A DNA stretch of 41,182 nucleotides from Kiritimatiellia bacterium (lineage in GTDB: Bacteria; Verrucomicrobiota; Kiritimatiellia; RFP12; UBA1067). Under the pieces are notes generated by a model that searched no databases, had not been told where the DNA came from, and saw only the letters and a list, made by a program, of their open reading frames with translations. The stretch lies in NCBI GenBank assembly GCA_016284515.1, contig JAEEOY010000183.1:1-41182 (forward strand), given 5' to 3'. The position numbers and the translations under genes were made by a program. Of this stretch, positions 1 through 8,056 are shown in pieces (position 1 is the stretch's first letter; every line of letters starts with the position of its first letter).

Positions 1-1863
1 ACTCTTGCCCGCGAGACCGCCAACGCCGACGTCCTCCAATCCGGAGTCGGCCGGACCGCCGGTGACATAACCCTCCTCCACTTGCACGCCGCTCACGCGG
101 CCGCCGTTGATCTTGCCGAAGAGTCCCGCATACTTGTCCGTGGTGTCAATGTAGAAGTTGCTGATCTTGTGGTTCTGTCCGTAGAACTCACCCTTGAATG
201 GGGTTCTGTAGTTGCCGAGGGGCTCGATGTTCTCGCCGACGAAGTCGATGTCCGCCATCAGCACATAGCTGCCCGAGAGGTTGTTCGTGACGGCGAGCAG
301 TTCCTCGGGGGTCGAGATCGGAATCATCGCGCTGGACTTGGCGCGCTTCGGCGCTTCCGGCCAGCCATCGGAGAGTGCCTTGATTTCCGCCTGCGTGAGC
401 CTGTCGCCCGTTATGGCCGGATTGCTCCCGCAGAACGGACGCGGCCCGTTGGCGTAGGCCGAAACCGCGCAGTTGACATTCGTTCCTCTCACATGGTGGC
501 CGATGAACGACCCGATGTCGCCGCCCGTGCCCCACACGGCGCCGGAGCACCAGCAGCCGTCGATTATCGCATCGTCGTGGGCGAGCCGCCCGACGAATCC
601 GCCGTAGTAGCTGGCGGCGGAGCGCACGTCGCCGCGCGCCACGCAGTTGGAGATCACGGCTGGCGCATAGACGTAGCCGATGAAGCCGCCCGCCATGCCG
701 GAACCGCTGACGAAGCCGTCCGCACGGCAGTCGACGATTCGATTGACCGCGCTGCCCCCGGCGCACGCCCCGATCAGGCCTCCGGCGTAGGAGTTGGTCG
801 CCGCGATCTCGACCGTCGCGATGCAGTTGCTGATGACCGTTCCGCCCGTGATGCATCCAACAAGACCGCCGACGTACTGCTTGCCCGCGACCGTTCCCGA
901 GACGGAGACGCTTTCGATCGTCGCATTGCTCACGCATCCGAAGAGTCCGCGATAGTCGCTGCCCGACAGGCTGTTCGTGCAGAAGAGGTTGCGGATGGCG
1001 TAGCCGTTGCCGTAGAGCGAGCCGGTGAACGGGGTCTCATTATTGCCGATAGGTGTCCAGTCAGTATCGCCGAGGTCGATGTTCGCGTCAAGCGCGTAGG
1101 AGCCGCCAAGGTCATTCGCAATCGCCGCAAGCCCTTCGCGCGTTGTGATGAGAGTTGGCTCCGGCCCAGCGATGAAATTGTCGTCGCTGTAGGAGTAGGA
1201 GATTGTGCCGTGCACCGTGTCGTAGAGACCGGCGCGGCCATCTTTCTTGCAGGGCAAATAGTGGCGGATGAGGTCAAGTTCGCCGGACTCAAGGTCCTTC
1301 TTCCATATCTTCATCTCGTAGAGCCTGCCCTGGCCGTACCACCTAGGAGTTCCACTTAAGTTACAGGCGAACACGAAAAGATTGAGATTGAGGTTGACGA
1401 CACCGTTCGTCTTGAACGTCTCCAAGTCTTCTTCGCTGAATGTCCTTACGCCGTTCTGGACAAGTTCGAGCGAATTGGTGTCGGTCATGTCGGTGATGAT
1501 TTCGCAGCGCTGCCCGCCGACGAAGTCGACGGTCCCGCTCGGATTGCCGCGCTGCTTGCCGTATCCGAAGTACGGCTTTTTTTGGAACATGTGACACATC
1601 TGAAAACGCGTGCGCTTGTTCGAGTCGGTGTTGTTGATTGTGGCGTCGAGGAGCGACCAGTCGGATTTCTCGTCAAAGTCAGCCGCCCACGCGAAGTCGA
1701 TCTGCGCCTTGAGTCCGGTTTCGGCGTTGACTCCCGTGTCGATGTACTGCGAGCCCGTCGCCTCGACGTATTCGAGGAACGCGTCCGGCTCCTCCGTGGC
1801 TGTCTCGCCCCTGGCGCAGGCCGCAAAGCCAGCCGCAGCCGCGAATATTGCAAGAATTTTCAT
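1..1863 (-). CDS. GLUG-repeat surface protein with N-terminal LamG-like domain (3' end off window)
   Basis: An open frame starts with ATG at 1863 and stays open for 621 codons to the left edge, so the C-terminus is missing. The N-terminus (MKILAIFAAAAGFAACARGE) looks like a signal peptide, with a lipobox-like FAAC. Residues about 30-230 hold a concanavalin/LamG-like region beginning EYVEATGSQYIDTG. It is followed by many glycine-rich repeats of GLUG type, such as YVGGLVGCITGGTVISNC and YAGGLIGACAGGSAVN, in two blocks each opened by a phrase like PIGNNETPFTGSLYGNGY. GLUG repeats are known from large secreted, adhesin-like proteins. It probably sits on the surface, in line with the secreted enzymes upstream. 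An extended -10 lies about 30 nt upstream; no strong ribosome site is visible. Substrate or partner is unknown. Confidence 0.85.
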   Translation of the reverse strand, partial: MKILAIFAAAAGFAACARGETATEEPDAFLEYVEATGSQYIDTGVNAETGLKAQIDFAWAADFDEKSDWSLLDATINNTDSNKRTRFQMCHMFQKKPYFGYGKQRGNPSGTVDFVGGQRCEIITDMTDTNSLELVQNGVRTFSEEDLETFKTNGVVNLNLNLFVFACNLSGTPRWYGQGRLYEMKIWKKDLESGELDLIRHYLPCKKDGRAGLYDTVHGTISYSYSDDNFIAGPEPTLITTREGLAAIANDLGGSYALDANIDLGDTDWTPIGNNETPFTGSLYGNGYAIRNLFCTNSLSGSDYRGLFGCVSNATIESVSVSGTVAGKQYVGGLVGCITGGTVISNCIATVEIAATNSYAGGLIGACAGGSAVNRIVDCRADGFVSGSGMAGGFIGYVYAPAVISNCVARGDVRSAASYYGGFVGRLAHDDAIIDGCWCSGAVWGTGGDIGSFIGHHVRGTNVNCAVSAYANGPRPFCGSNPAITGDRLTQAEIKALSDGWPEAPKRAKSSAMIPISTPEELLAVTNNLSGSYVLMADIDFVGENIEPLGNYRTPFKGEFYGQNHKISNFYIDTTDKYAGLFGKINGGRVSGVQVEEGYVTGGPADSGLEDVGVGGLAGKS

Positions 1864-1893
1864 TTGCGACAATCTACTTCCCTATGGTTTTAA

Positions 1894-1904
1894 ATTGTAC
1901 CATA
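1894..1904 (-). promoter_or_regulatory. Extended -10 promoter of the GLUG gene
   Basis: Minus-strand TATGGTACAAT is an extended -10 (TGn-TACAAT) ending 30 nt before the ATG at 1863. It matches the TATGnTATAAT pattern seen before five other genes in the window. Confidence 0.5.
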
Positions 1905-1951
1905 CCATTTGCCTTCATGCAAGCGTGCGACGCCTTTGGAGATAGAAAACA

Positions 1952-1977
1952 ATCCGCGCGGCGGACGCCGCGCGGAT
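1952..1977 (-). terminator. Rho-independent terminator after the beta-helix gene
   Basis: A perfect 11-bp inverted repeat (arms ATCCGCGCGGC and GCCGCGCGGAT) with a 4-nt loop is followed on the minus strand by TGTTTTCT. It lies 24 nt past the stop at 2002 and separates the beta-helix unit from the GLUG gene. Confidence 0.75.
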
Positions 1978-2001
1978 ATGGGGCAGGGAAAGCGAACTCA
2001 G

Positions 2002-4638
2002 TCAGCGGAGTCGTATCTCGAACGAAGGCGCCCTGCCTTCGTAGCAGCCGACGTCCGGAATGCGGCTTATGACGCGCGGACGTCCGGCGAGATCGACGGC
2101 GTCGGACATCCAGTCGAGGAGAAGCCCGGCATTCAGCGCAGGCGAGCCGGTGGCGGGCGTGTAGTCTCCGTCCGCCGGCTTGCGGAACACCTTCGCGTTC
2201 GGGGCGACGGCGACGTTGTGGTTCTCAGCCGTCACGAACGAAGCGTCGCTCTGCCTGTCGTTGACGAGGGTGTAGCCGATTCCGGCGGCATCGGACGAGC
2301 AGTAGATGTTGGAAACCGCTCCGGCGCCTACAGACCAGTTATCCGCGACGATGCAGTTCGTGACGCTACCGCCGTTGACGGCAAGGCCAGCTGCAAGCCA
2401 GAACTCTGAATCTGCAGATTCCTGGAGATTCGTGTTGGCCACAATCGTGCAGTTCTCGATCAATCCGCCCTTCGTGAAGTAAGCTGGCGTAAAGCCGACG
2501 TACATGGGTGTGTCGTGCTGGCTCAGGCAGCGCGTGACGAGCGAATTGCGCATAACACCCGTATTCCAAACGCCTATAATGTCGCCTTGTCCGCCCGCTT
2601 TTGTACCAGAGGCGGTTGCGATGCAGTCCTCCACGCGGATGCGATCGGCAACTCCGCCTTTGACGCAGACGACTCCGGCCTGCGGAACCGCGCCGCTGGA
2701 GGAAAAGCTCTCCAGCCTCGTAAACAAGCAGTCCACGACGGTTCCTGCGGAAAGCGAAAGCCCAGATTCATAGATGCGGTCGCGAGACACCTGGTCGCGG
2801 AACACGCAGTTTGTGACCATCGCTCCTTCCGCATCGACCTTGACGAGTCCGCGGGTCTTGTAAGTAGAACCGGTGTAGTCGTCGCTCTTGCGTCCGCCGA
2901 TAAGCGTCAGCCCGCTTACATAGGCGGAGCCGCTGAGCAGCTGCAGTCCGTAGGTTCCGCTGTCGCTTGCGAACGTATCCACATTGTCCATGCGGACAAT
3001 CGTATTCTCGGGTCCGCCCAACGAAACGATGCGCGTGCAGCCGCCGTCGACGAGCTTGATGCTCGAGGATATCACATAGCTTCCCTGCGCGACATAGAGC
3101 GTTCCGCCCGTGCCGAGGCAGCCCAGCGCCTCGATGATGGAAGGCAGCCCCTTCTCGACCGTGTCGTAGGGGAATTCGCCCCGGCCGTTCACATTCGCAT
3201 AGACCCTGCTCGCCCTCACAAAGACCGCGTCTTCGTATTCGCAACTCGCAAACTGGCCTCCGCCGCGAACGGTGAGCGCCGCATCCCACGTGCCGGCCGC
3301 AAGCGCGACCGACGTAACGAAGCCGGTCGCCTCGACCGTCGTGCCGTCTTCCTTCCGCGTGAAGACCCAAGCGGCACTCTCGGCAGTCCCGGAGGGGCAT
3401 CCGGAGTATTCGCAGCTCAGCTCAACTGTGGAAAGGTCCGGAGCTTCGTCGGAGACCACGCTCATCCTGCAGACAAATCCGCTCGTCGCCTCGCGTTCAT
3501 AGCACCCCATGTCCACCCTGCTGTTGATGACGCGCGCGTTGCCGTCTAGGTCTCTGGCGTTCTCCATCCATTCCTGGTTGCCACCTGCGTCGACGCAGTA
3601 GGAGTATCTGCAGCGGTAGTTGCAGCTGTCGGCGTCTTCGAACATAGGATCGACAGAGGTGTTGCCCATGCCAACAGTGAAAGCGGGCTTCGTGTCGTTG
3701 TATTCAAGGGTCGCCGAGGTCATCGAGGAATCGTTCGCGAATTTGAAATTGGCGTCCTTGCCGTCATAAGCTGTATTTCCCCAGATGATGTTGTTGTGGA
3801 GCACGATGCCATTCCCCTTCACCCAGACACCGCAAGCGTCGGAATCACCGCTGAAATTGCGGTTTCCGGCTATCGTGCAGCTCTCGACCACGCCGCCAAC
3901 AGCGGACACTCCGGAGCCGTTGCGGTGGGCGACGTTGTCCGCAATGAGACATCCGCGAAGAGTGCCGCCGGAAATGTAAACCGTTCCGCCGGCCATGTCC
4001 TGGGCGTTGCAGGCATGGGTGACGGCATTGGAGACGATTACGCAGTTCTCGACAAGCCCGCCCGTCATATATATCGCCTCACCGGCTCCGTAGTATCCAG
4101 CCGAGTTGAAAGCCTCGCACCTTGTGATGGTGCAGTTGCGCACCGTGCCGCTGCCGGACAACTTGATGCCGCCGCCCATCATCGGGCCGTTTTTCGTCTT
4201 GCAGTCCTCAATCGAACAGTCCACAAGGATTCCGGAATCTATCTTGACGCCAGCGTCCGGGCCCTTGACGTTGTTGTTTCTCCAGGCGTTTTTCCCCGTC
4301 ACCGTCAGGTTGGACACGACCGTATCAGACGAGGCACTTATCCTGATGACGCTCTGCAGGTCACTGTCCGCCTCGGTCGTCGCAAGTGAAAGAACAACAT
4401 CGCCACGGTCCGAGCCGCCGCCGATGAGCGACGCACCGTTGGAAAGGATGAGCGTCTGGTTTATGGGATATGTGCCCGGGGCAAGCGTCACGACCTCGCC
4501 AGGCCCAGCGGCGTCAATCGCATCCTGTATCGCCGCCGTGACGCTGGTGGCGTCGCCCGACGGGGACAAGGTAGTCGCCGTCACCGTTGCTGCGGCAAAG
4601 GCGGTGAATGCAAGCGCGGAAAACACTGTTGTCTTCAT
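2002..4638 (-). CDS. Secreted right-handed beta-helix protein (choice-of-anchor Q type)
   Basis: The 878-residue protein has a signal peptide (MKTTVFSALAFTAFAAATVT). An early pectate-lyase-like segment (AIQDAIDAAGPGEVVTLAPG, then LIGGG) is followed by two long blocks of short beta-helix turns of the form GG-x-V-x-NC-x-I-x-x-N. Each block ends in a VDMGCYER or PDVGCYEG motif, as in 'choice-of-anchor Q' proteins. ATG 4638 is chosen because AAGGAG lies 6 nt before it; an ATG 18 nt further upstream would include that ribosome site. Such proteins are usually exported polysaccharide-binding or lyase-like surface proteins, but I see no confident catalytic residues. It is a single-gene unit between a palindromic promoter motif and a terminator. 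Confidence 0.85.
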   Translation of the reverse strand: MKTTVFSALAFTAFAAATVTATTLSPSGDATSVTAAIQDAIDAAGPGEVVTLAPGTYPINQTLILSNGASLIGGGSDRGDVVLSLATTEADSDLQSVIRISASSDTVVSNLTVTGKNAWRNNNVKGPDAGVKIDSGILVDCSIEDCKTKNGPMMGGGIKLSGSGTVRNCTITRCEAFNSAGYYGAGEAIYMTGGLVENCVIVSNAVTHACNAQDMAGGTVYISGGTLRGCLIADNVAHRNGSGVSAVGGVVESCTIAGNRNFSGDSDACGVWVKGNGIVLHNNIIWGNTAYDGKDANFKFANDSSMTSATLEYNDTKPAFTVGMGNTSVDPMFEDADSCNYRCRYSYCVDAGGNQEWMENARDLDGNARVINSRVDMGCYEREATSGFVCRMSVVSDEAPDLSTVELSCEYSGCPSGTAESAAWVFTRKEDGTTVEATGFVTSVALAAGTWDAALTVRGGGQFASCEYEDAVFVRASRVYANVNGRGEFPYDTVEKGLPSIIEALGCLGTGGTLYVAQGSYVISSSIKLVDGGCTRIVSLGGPENTIVRMDNVDTFASDSGTYGLQLLSGSAYVSGLTLIGGRKSDDYTGSTYKTRGLVKVDAEGAMVTNCVFRDQVSRDRIYESGLSLSAGTVVDCLFTRLESFSSSGAVPQAGVVCVKGGVADRIRVEDCIATASGTKAGGQGDIIGVWNTGVMRNSLVTRCLSQHDTPMYVGFTPAYFTKGGLIENCTIVANTNLQESADSEFWLAAGLAVNGGSVTNCIVADNWSVGAGAVSNIYCSSDAAGIGYTLVNDRQSDASFVTAENHNVAVAPNAKVFRKPADGDYTPATGSPALNAGLLLDWMSDAVDLAGRPRVISRIPDVGCYEGRAPSFEIRLR

Positions 4639-4699
4639 AGGCATCTCCTTTTTCACTGTTGCGACGGTAAAATGATATCAAATTTCACGTCGCCGAACA

Positions 4700-4715
4700 A
4701 TTATACGAGAGTATA
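4700..4715 (-). promoter_or_regulatory. Shared palindrome (site A) with overlapping -10
   Basis: TATAC-GAGA-GTATA (4702-4715) is a perfect 5-bp-arm palindrome; the minus-strand TATAAT at 4700-4705 overlaps one arm. It lies 63 nt before the beta-helix start codon and 21 nt after the preceding stop. It is one of four such sites, at 4702, 8035, 11941 and 17584. Confidence 0.6.
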
Positions 4716-4736
4716 CCCCTCCCGAGCGCGGCGAAG

Positions 4737-7700
4737 TCAGTCCCCGGACCGGAGTACCATAAAGCCGCTGTCGGCGTTCGCGGGGATCGGAGCGAGTATC
4801 TTCGTGCCGTCGGCGCTCACGTCGAGGTCTGCCTTGCGGAACTTTACCGGACTCCACGTCGCCGTCGCCGCCGTAAGGTCTCCGTTCGTGCAGACGCTGA
4901 TTCCGAGCACCGCCGTTCCGTCCGCGACTTCGAGCGTCGCCGCGTGCGCGGCCTCGAGCTCGGTGCGCGAGACGACGACCGATCCTTCTGGAACACCGGA
5001 CATCCCGAGCCCGCCGAAGAGCTTTCGGTACTGTCCAACGTTCATGCCGTTCACCGTCGCCGCGTCGGAAAGCCCCGCGAGCGCGTTCTGCCCGATCACC
5101 ACGCCGTCGCCAATCGTCACGCCCTTGACCGCCGAGGGATCCCACGGCAGGTCGGCCGCGGATGCAAAATCGTCCATCGGCCCCGTTCCGTCGATGGAGA
5201 GCGTTCCGTCCGCGTTCAGCGCGGCGACCACCGAATCCCCGACAGGCCAGATGCCTGCGCTCGCCGTGCGGAATAGCCACGTGTTCGGTCCGTCGGACTG
5301 CAGCGTGACGACATTCGAGCTGTACTCCGCGCCGGTGAAGAGCTCGCGGACCTTCACCACGTCGGCGGGGAATGTAATCGTGTGCGTGCCGTTTGTCCCC
5401 GTGTGGTACATGTAGACGTCGCCATGACGGCGGATGTAGCTTCCCGGGGCAACATACTGGCGCACGCCGGCCGTCTTAAGAATCGCCGCATACAGCTTAG
5501 GGCCCCATCCATCGCTCGCCCCGGCCGGCATATCAAGCACTATCATGCTGCGCCCCCCTTCGGCGAGCGTCTTCAGATAGTAGAAGTTCCTGCTGCCGCC
5601 GACGTCAAAATAGTATCTCGTCGCGCTGGAATCATTACAGGCGATGCCCGGACGCCGCGCGACGCCGCTAGCGGTCACGCCAGTGAGCGCGGACATTGCC
5701 GCGTCGTCGAAGCCGTTGTCCGTCACGCCGCCGGCAGGGCCGATCCAGATCGCGGTCATGCCGGGCCTGCGCGTGCGCTGGACGAGCGCCGCGCGCTCGT
5801 CGTGCGTTAGGTAGAACGCGTTGAGGAACATCACGAACTTGTAGTCGCGTGGATTGGCGATGTAGTCCTCGAGCGACAGGAGGTCGAACGGAATGCCGGT
5901 GCGATTCAGGTAGAGGAGCGAGGTCTGGTAGAGGTTCCACGTGAATGGCGAGCCATCGCCGCCGTCGCGGCGAATGGCCTCGCGGGAGCTGAACACCACC
6001 GCCAGCTCGTTGCCGGACTCCGACGCAGCGACCCCCGCCTTCGCGAGCGCGGCCCTCGAATCTTCGATCGCGCGGAAAACGGCCGGATCGTCGAAGGCGT
6101 GCGGACGCTTCCCCGAGCTTGTTATCGGATCGTTCAGCTGCAGGCCGCCGCCGTCGAAGAACTGGTTGAACCAGTTGCGGCGCATGCACATCTCCGTCTC
6201 GCGCGACGTCTCCGTGCACATGGAGCGGCCGTCGTTCTGGCTCTGCAGCCAGTCGCGGATGTGGTGGAAGCGGCTGTCGTCCTCGAGGAGCGCAAGCTTG
6301 CCGTAGCGGCAAAAGAGCGACGGAATCGTCCTCGTCACATAGCTGCCGCCGGCGCGACGTCCGTCCTTGCTGTAGTACGCGGGACACGAGAGGATGTCCA
6401 CGTTCGGACTCGACAGGACCTTGTCGAGGAGGGACGTCGCCCCTTCCGGCGGATGGTCGTCGTAGAGATAGCCGTAGTAGGCGCCGACAAGGCGTCCCGG
6501 GAACGCCTTTTTCGCCGCATCCGCCATCTCAAGGAGGAAGTCGGCCATCGTGTTGATGAGGCAGTCGTAGTAGTCCAGGACAAGTTGGTCCTCCGCCGGG
6601 TCGAGAAGATCTCCGTTTCTCTTGGAAACCCCGCCTGGATCTTCGTGCCTCCGCGCCGAGAGCGGCGGTATCTGCGCGTTGTCGATGTTGCGCTTCGCCT
6701 TCATGTAGGCGCGGAACTTCTCCTGCATGCGCTGTCCGTTGTCGGGTCCGTGGTACATTCCGAAGTAGCACCATTCCGTGTAGGTGCCGTAGCTCAGGCG
6801 GAAGCAGACGAGGCGCTTGCGCCACGGCTGGGTCTCGACGTATTCGCCGAGCTTCTTAATCATGTCGACCACCTTCGCGCGGAACAATTCACTCGCGGGC
6901 GATGGGCGAAGCGGGCGTTCCCGGAACTCGTCGCTTGCAGACGGGTCAGGATCGCCGGCCTCGTATCCGACCCGCTCGGTCATGTTGGTCTGGATCCAGA
7001 ACTGCATAATGAAGCGAGGCGAGATGACCACGTAGGCGTCCGGATTGATCTCAAGAATCCGTCGCACCTTGTTGCTGACGCTTGAGAAGTTGTAGGAGCC
7101 GTCGCTTCTGCAGAAGTTCTCGGCATTGAAGTTGAGTTGGACGATGTCGAACCCGACTTTCGACAGACGGACGATCGCGCTTTCGTTGTAGGAGTCGCCG
7201 GTCTGGCAGATGTTGAAGATGGGGTCATGGAGCTTGCCGTTGAGCTCGACGTAAGGCGAGTGGCCGCGGTACACGATGCGCGCTACTGGATCGGGCTCCT
7301 GCTCGAGCCCCGCCCACGCCGCCTCGAACGCCCTCCTCGCGGCAATCCGCACATTGTCCTCCGGCGTCAGGCACAGCTGGACGCGCCAGCTTTCGAAGCG
7401 CGAGGCCCACGGCTCCTGGAGTATGTCGCCGACGCTTCTCACCCGCGGCCACGACGAATCATTGAACCCCGGCTGCTCCCATCCACTCGCGGGGGCGCTC
7501 ACAGTGCCTACGACCGACGTGCAGCTGTGCACATACGACTTGGCGCCGTCGCCGTCCGTGCACTCAAGCGTGTAGAGCATGGCCGACTTGTCCGTAACAT
7601 TGGTGAGCGCGACGGCAATCGTGTTCCTTCCGGCGACCAGGTACGACGTAACGGTGCGGTGTCCGGCGAGCGCATGACCGTTTACGTACACCTCGCCCTT

Positions 7701-7973
7701 GTCGTCGAGAAGGCTGGTGAGCATCGCCTGCGCAGGCTTCGCATCCAGGCTGAACGTGTGGCGGTAGTACGACACGCCGCCGTTGGCGGGGTTGCCGTCC
7801 GAAGCCCACACGAACTTCGACTCGCTAACGCCACCGCCGGGGGCCTCTAGGACCTCGGGGACGAATTCGTATTCGTAGTCCGAATCATCGCCCCTCACCG
7901 ATGCTGACGAGAGGATGGCAATGGCCCAAAGCCCCAACAGAGTTATACGGCGGGATTTCACACGGGAATTCAT
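4737..7973 (-). CDS. Secreted GH42-like glycoside hydrolase, long paralog
   Basis: The 1078-residue protein starts at ATG 7973, which places a signal peptide (RRITLLGLWAIAILSSASV) at the N-terminus; no clear ribosome site is seen. Residues about 40-190 form a beta-sandwich, galactose-binding-like region (SYYRHTFSLDA, EVYVNGHALAG, FNDSSWPRVR). A TIM-barrel-like region follows, with YGTYTEWCYF near residue 399 and LLEDDSRFHHIRDW near 564. The roughly 165-residue spacing of these acidic motifs fits the acid/base and nucleophile of GH42-type clan GH-A enzymes, which is an inference. A Rossmann-like domain (YLTHDERAALV, IWIGPAGGVTDNGFDD) resembles the GH42 trimerisation domain. A C-terminal extension of about 170 residues is absent from the neighbour encoded at 8057-10258. 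It is probably a beta-galactosidase-like enzyme; substrate is unknown. Confidence 0.8.
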   Translation of the reverse strand: MNSRVKSRRITLLGLWAIAILSSASVRGDDSDYEYEFVPEVLEAPGGGVSESKFVWASDGNPANGGVSYYRHTFSLDAKPAQAMLTSLLDDKGEVYVNGHALAGHRTVTSYLVAGRNTIAVALTNVTDKSAMLYTLECTDGDGAKSYVHSCTSVVGTVSAPASGWEQPGFNDSSWPRVRSVGDILQEPWASRFESWRVQLCLTPEDNVRIAARRAFEAAWAGLEQEPDPVARIVYRGHSPYVELNGKLHDPIFNICQTGDSYNESAIVRLSKVGFDIVQLNFNAENFCRSDGSYNFSSVSNKVRRILEINPDAYVVISPRFIMQFWIQTNMTERVGYEAGDPDPSASDEFRERPLRPSPASELFRAKVVDMIKKLGEYVETQPWRKRLVCFRLSYGTYTEWCYFGMYHGPDNGQRMQEKFRAYMKAKRNIDNAQIPPLSARRHEDPGGVSKRNGDLLDPAEDQLVLDYYDCLINTMADFLLEMADAAKKAFPGRLVGAYYGYLYDDHPPEGATSLLDKVLSSPNVDILSCPAYYSKDGRRAGGSYVTRTIPSLFCRYGKLALLEDDSRFHHIRDWLQSQNDGRSMCTETSRETEMCMRRNWFNQFFDGGGLQLNDPITSSGKRPHAFDDPAVFRAIEDSRAALAKAGVAASESGNELAVVFSSREAIRRDGGDGSPFTWNLYQTSLLYLNRTGIPFDLLSLEDYIANPRDYKFVMFLNAFYLTHDERAALVQRTRRPGMTAIWIGPAGGVTDNGFDDAAMSALTGVTASGVARRPGIACNDSSATRYYFDVGGSRNFYYLKTLAEGGRSMIVLDMPAGASDGWGPKLYAAILKTAGVRQYVAPGSYIRRHGDVYMYHTGTNGTHTITFPADVVKVRELFTGAEYSSNVVTLQSDGPNTWLFRTASAGIWPVGDSVVAALNADGTLSIDGTGPMDDFASAADLPWDPSAVKGVTIGDGVVIGQNALAGLSDAATVNGMNVGQYRKLFGGLGMSGVPEGSVVVSRTELEAAHAATLEVADGTAVLGISVCTNGDLTAATATWSPVKFRKADLDVSADGTKILAPIPANADSGFMVLRSGD

Positions 7974-8032
7974 ATTCGTTGGCTCAGTTTGTTTCACTTG
8001 CCACATTGTAGCAAACATGCCCCGGCGTGGCA

Positions 8033-8048
8033 ATTATACGAAAGTATC
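8033..8048 (-). promoter_or_regulatory. Shared palindrome (site B) with overlapping -10
   Basis: TATAC-GAAA-GTATC (8035-8048) has the minus-strand TATAAT (8033-8038) on its inner arm. It lies 61 nt before ATG 7973 and 8 nt after the stop of the upstream paralog, so the long paralog probably has its own promoter. A CTGACG 16 nt upstream of TATAAT could serve as -35. Confidence 0.6.
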
Positions 8049-8056
8049 TTTCGCCG

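Noticed and set aside
82-1359. 425-codon plus-strand frame at the left edge
   Set aside because: It is antisense to the GLUG gene, which has a continuous frame, signal peptide and repeat structure. No start signals support it.
1-1863. Frameshifted pseudogene at the left edge (several short minus-strand frames appear there)
   Set aside because: Translation from ATG 1863 stays in one frame with no stop to base 1 and shows coherent domains. The gene is only cut by the window edge.
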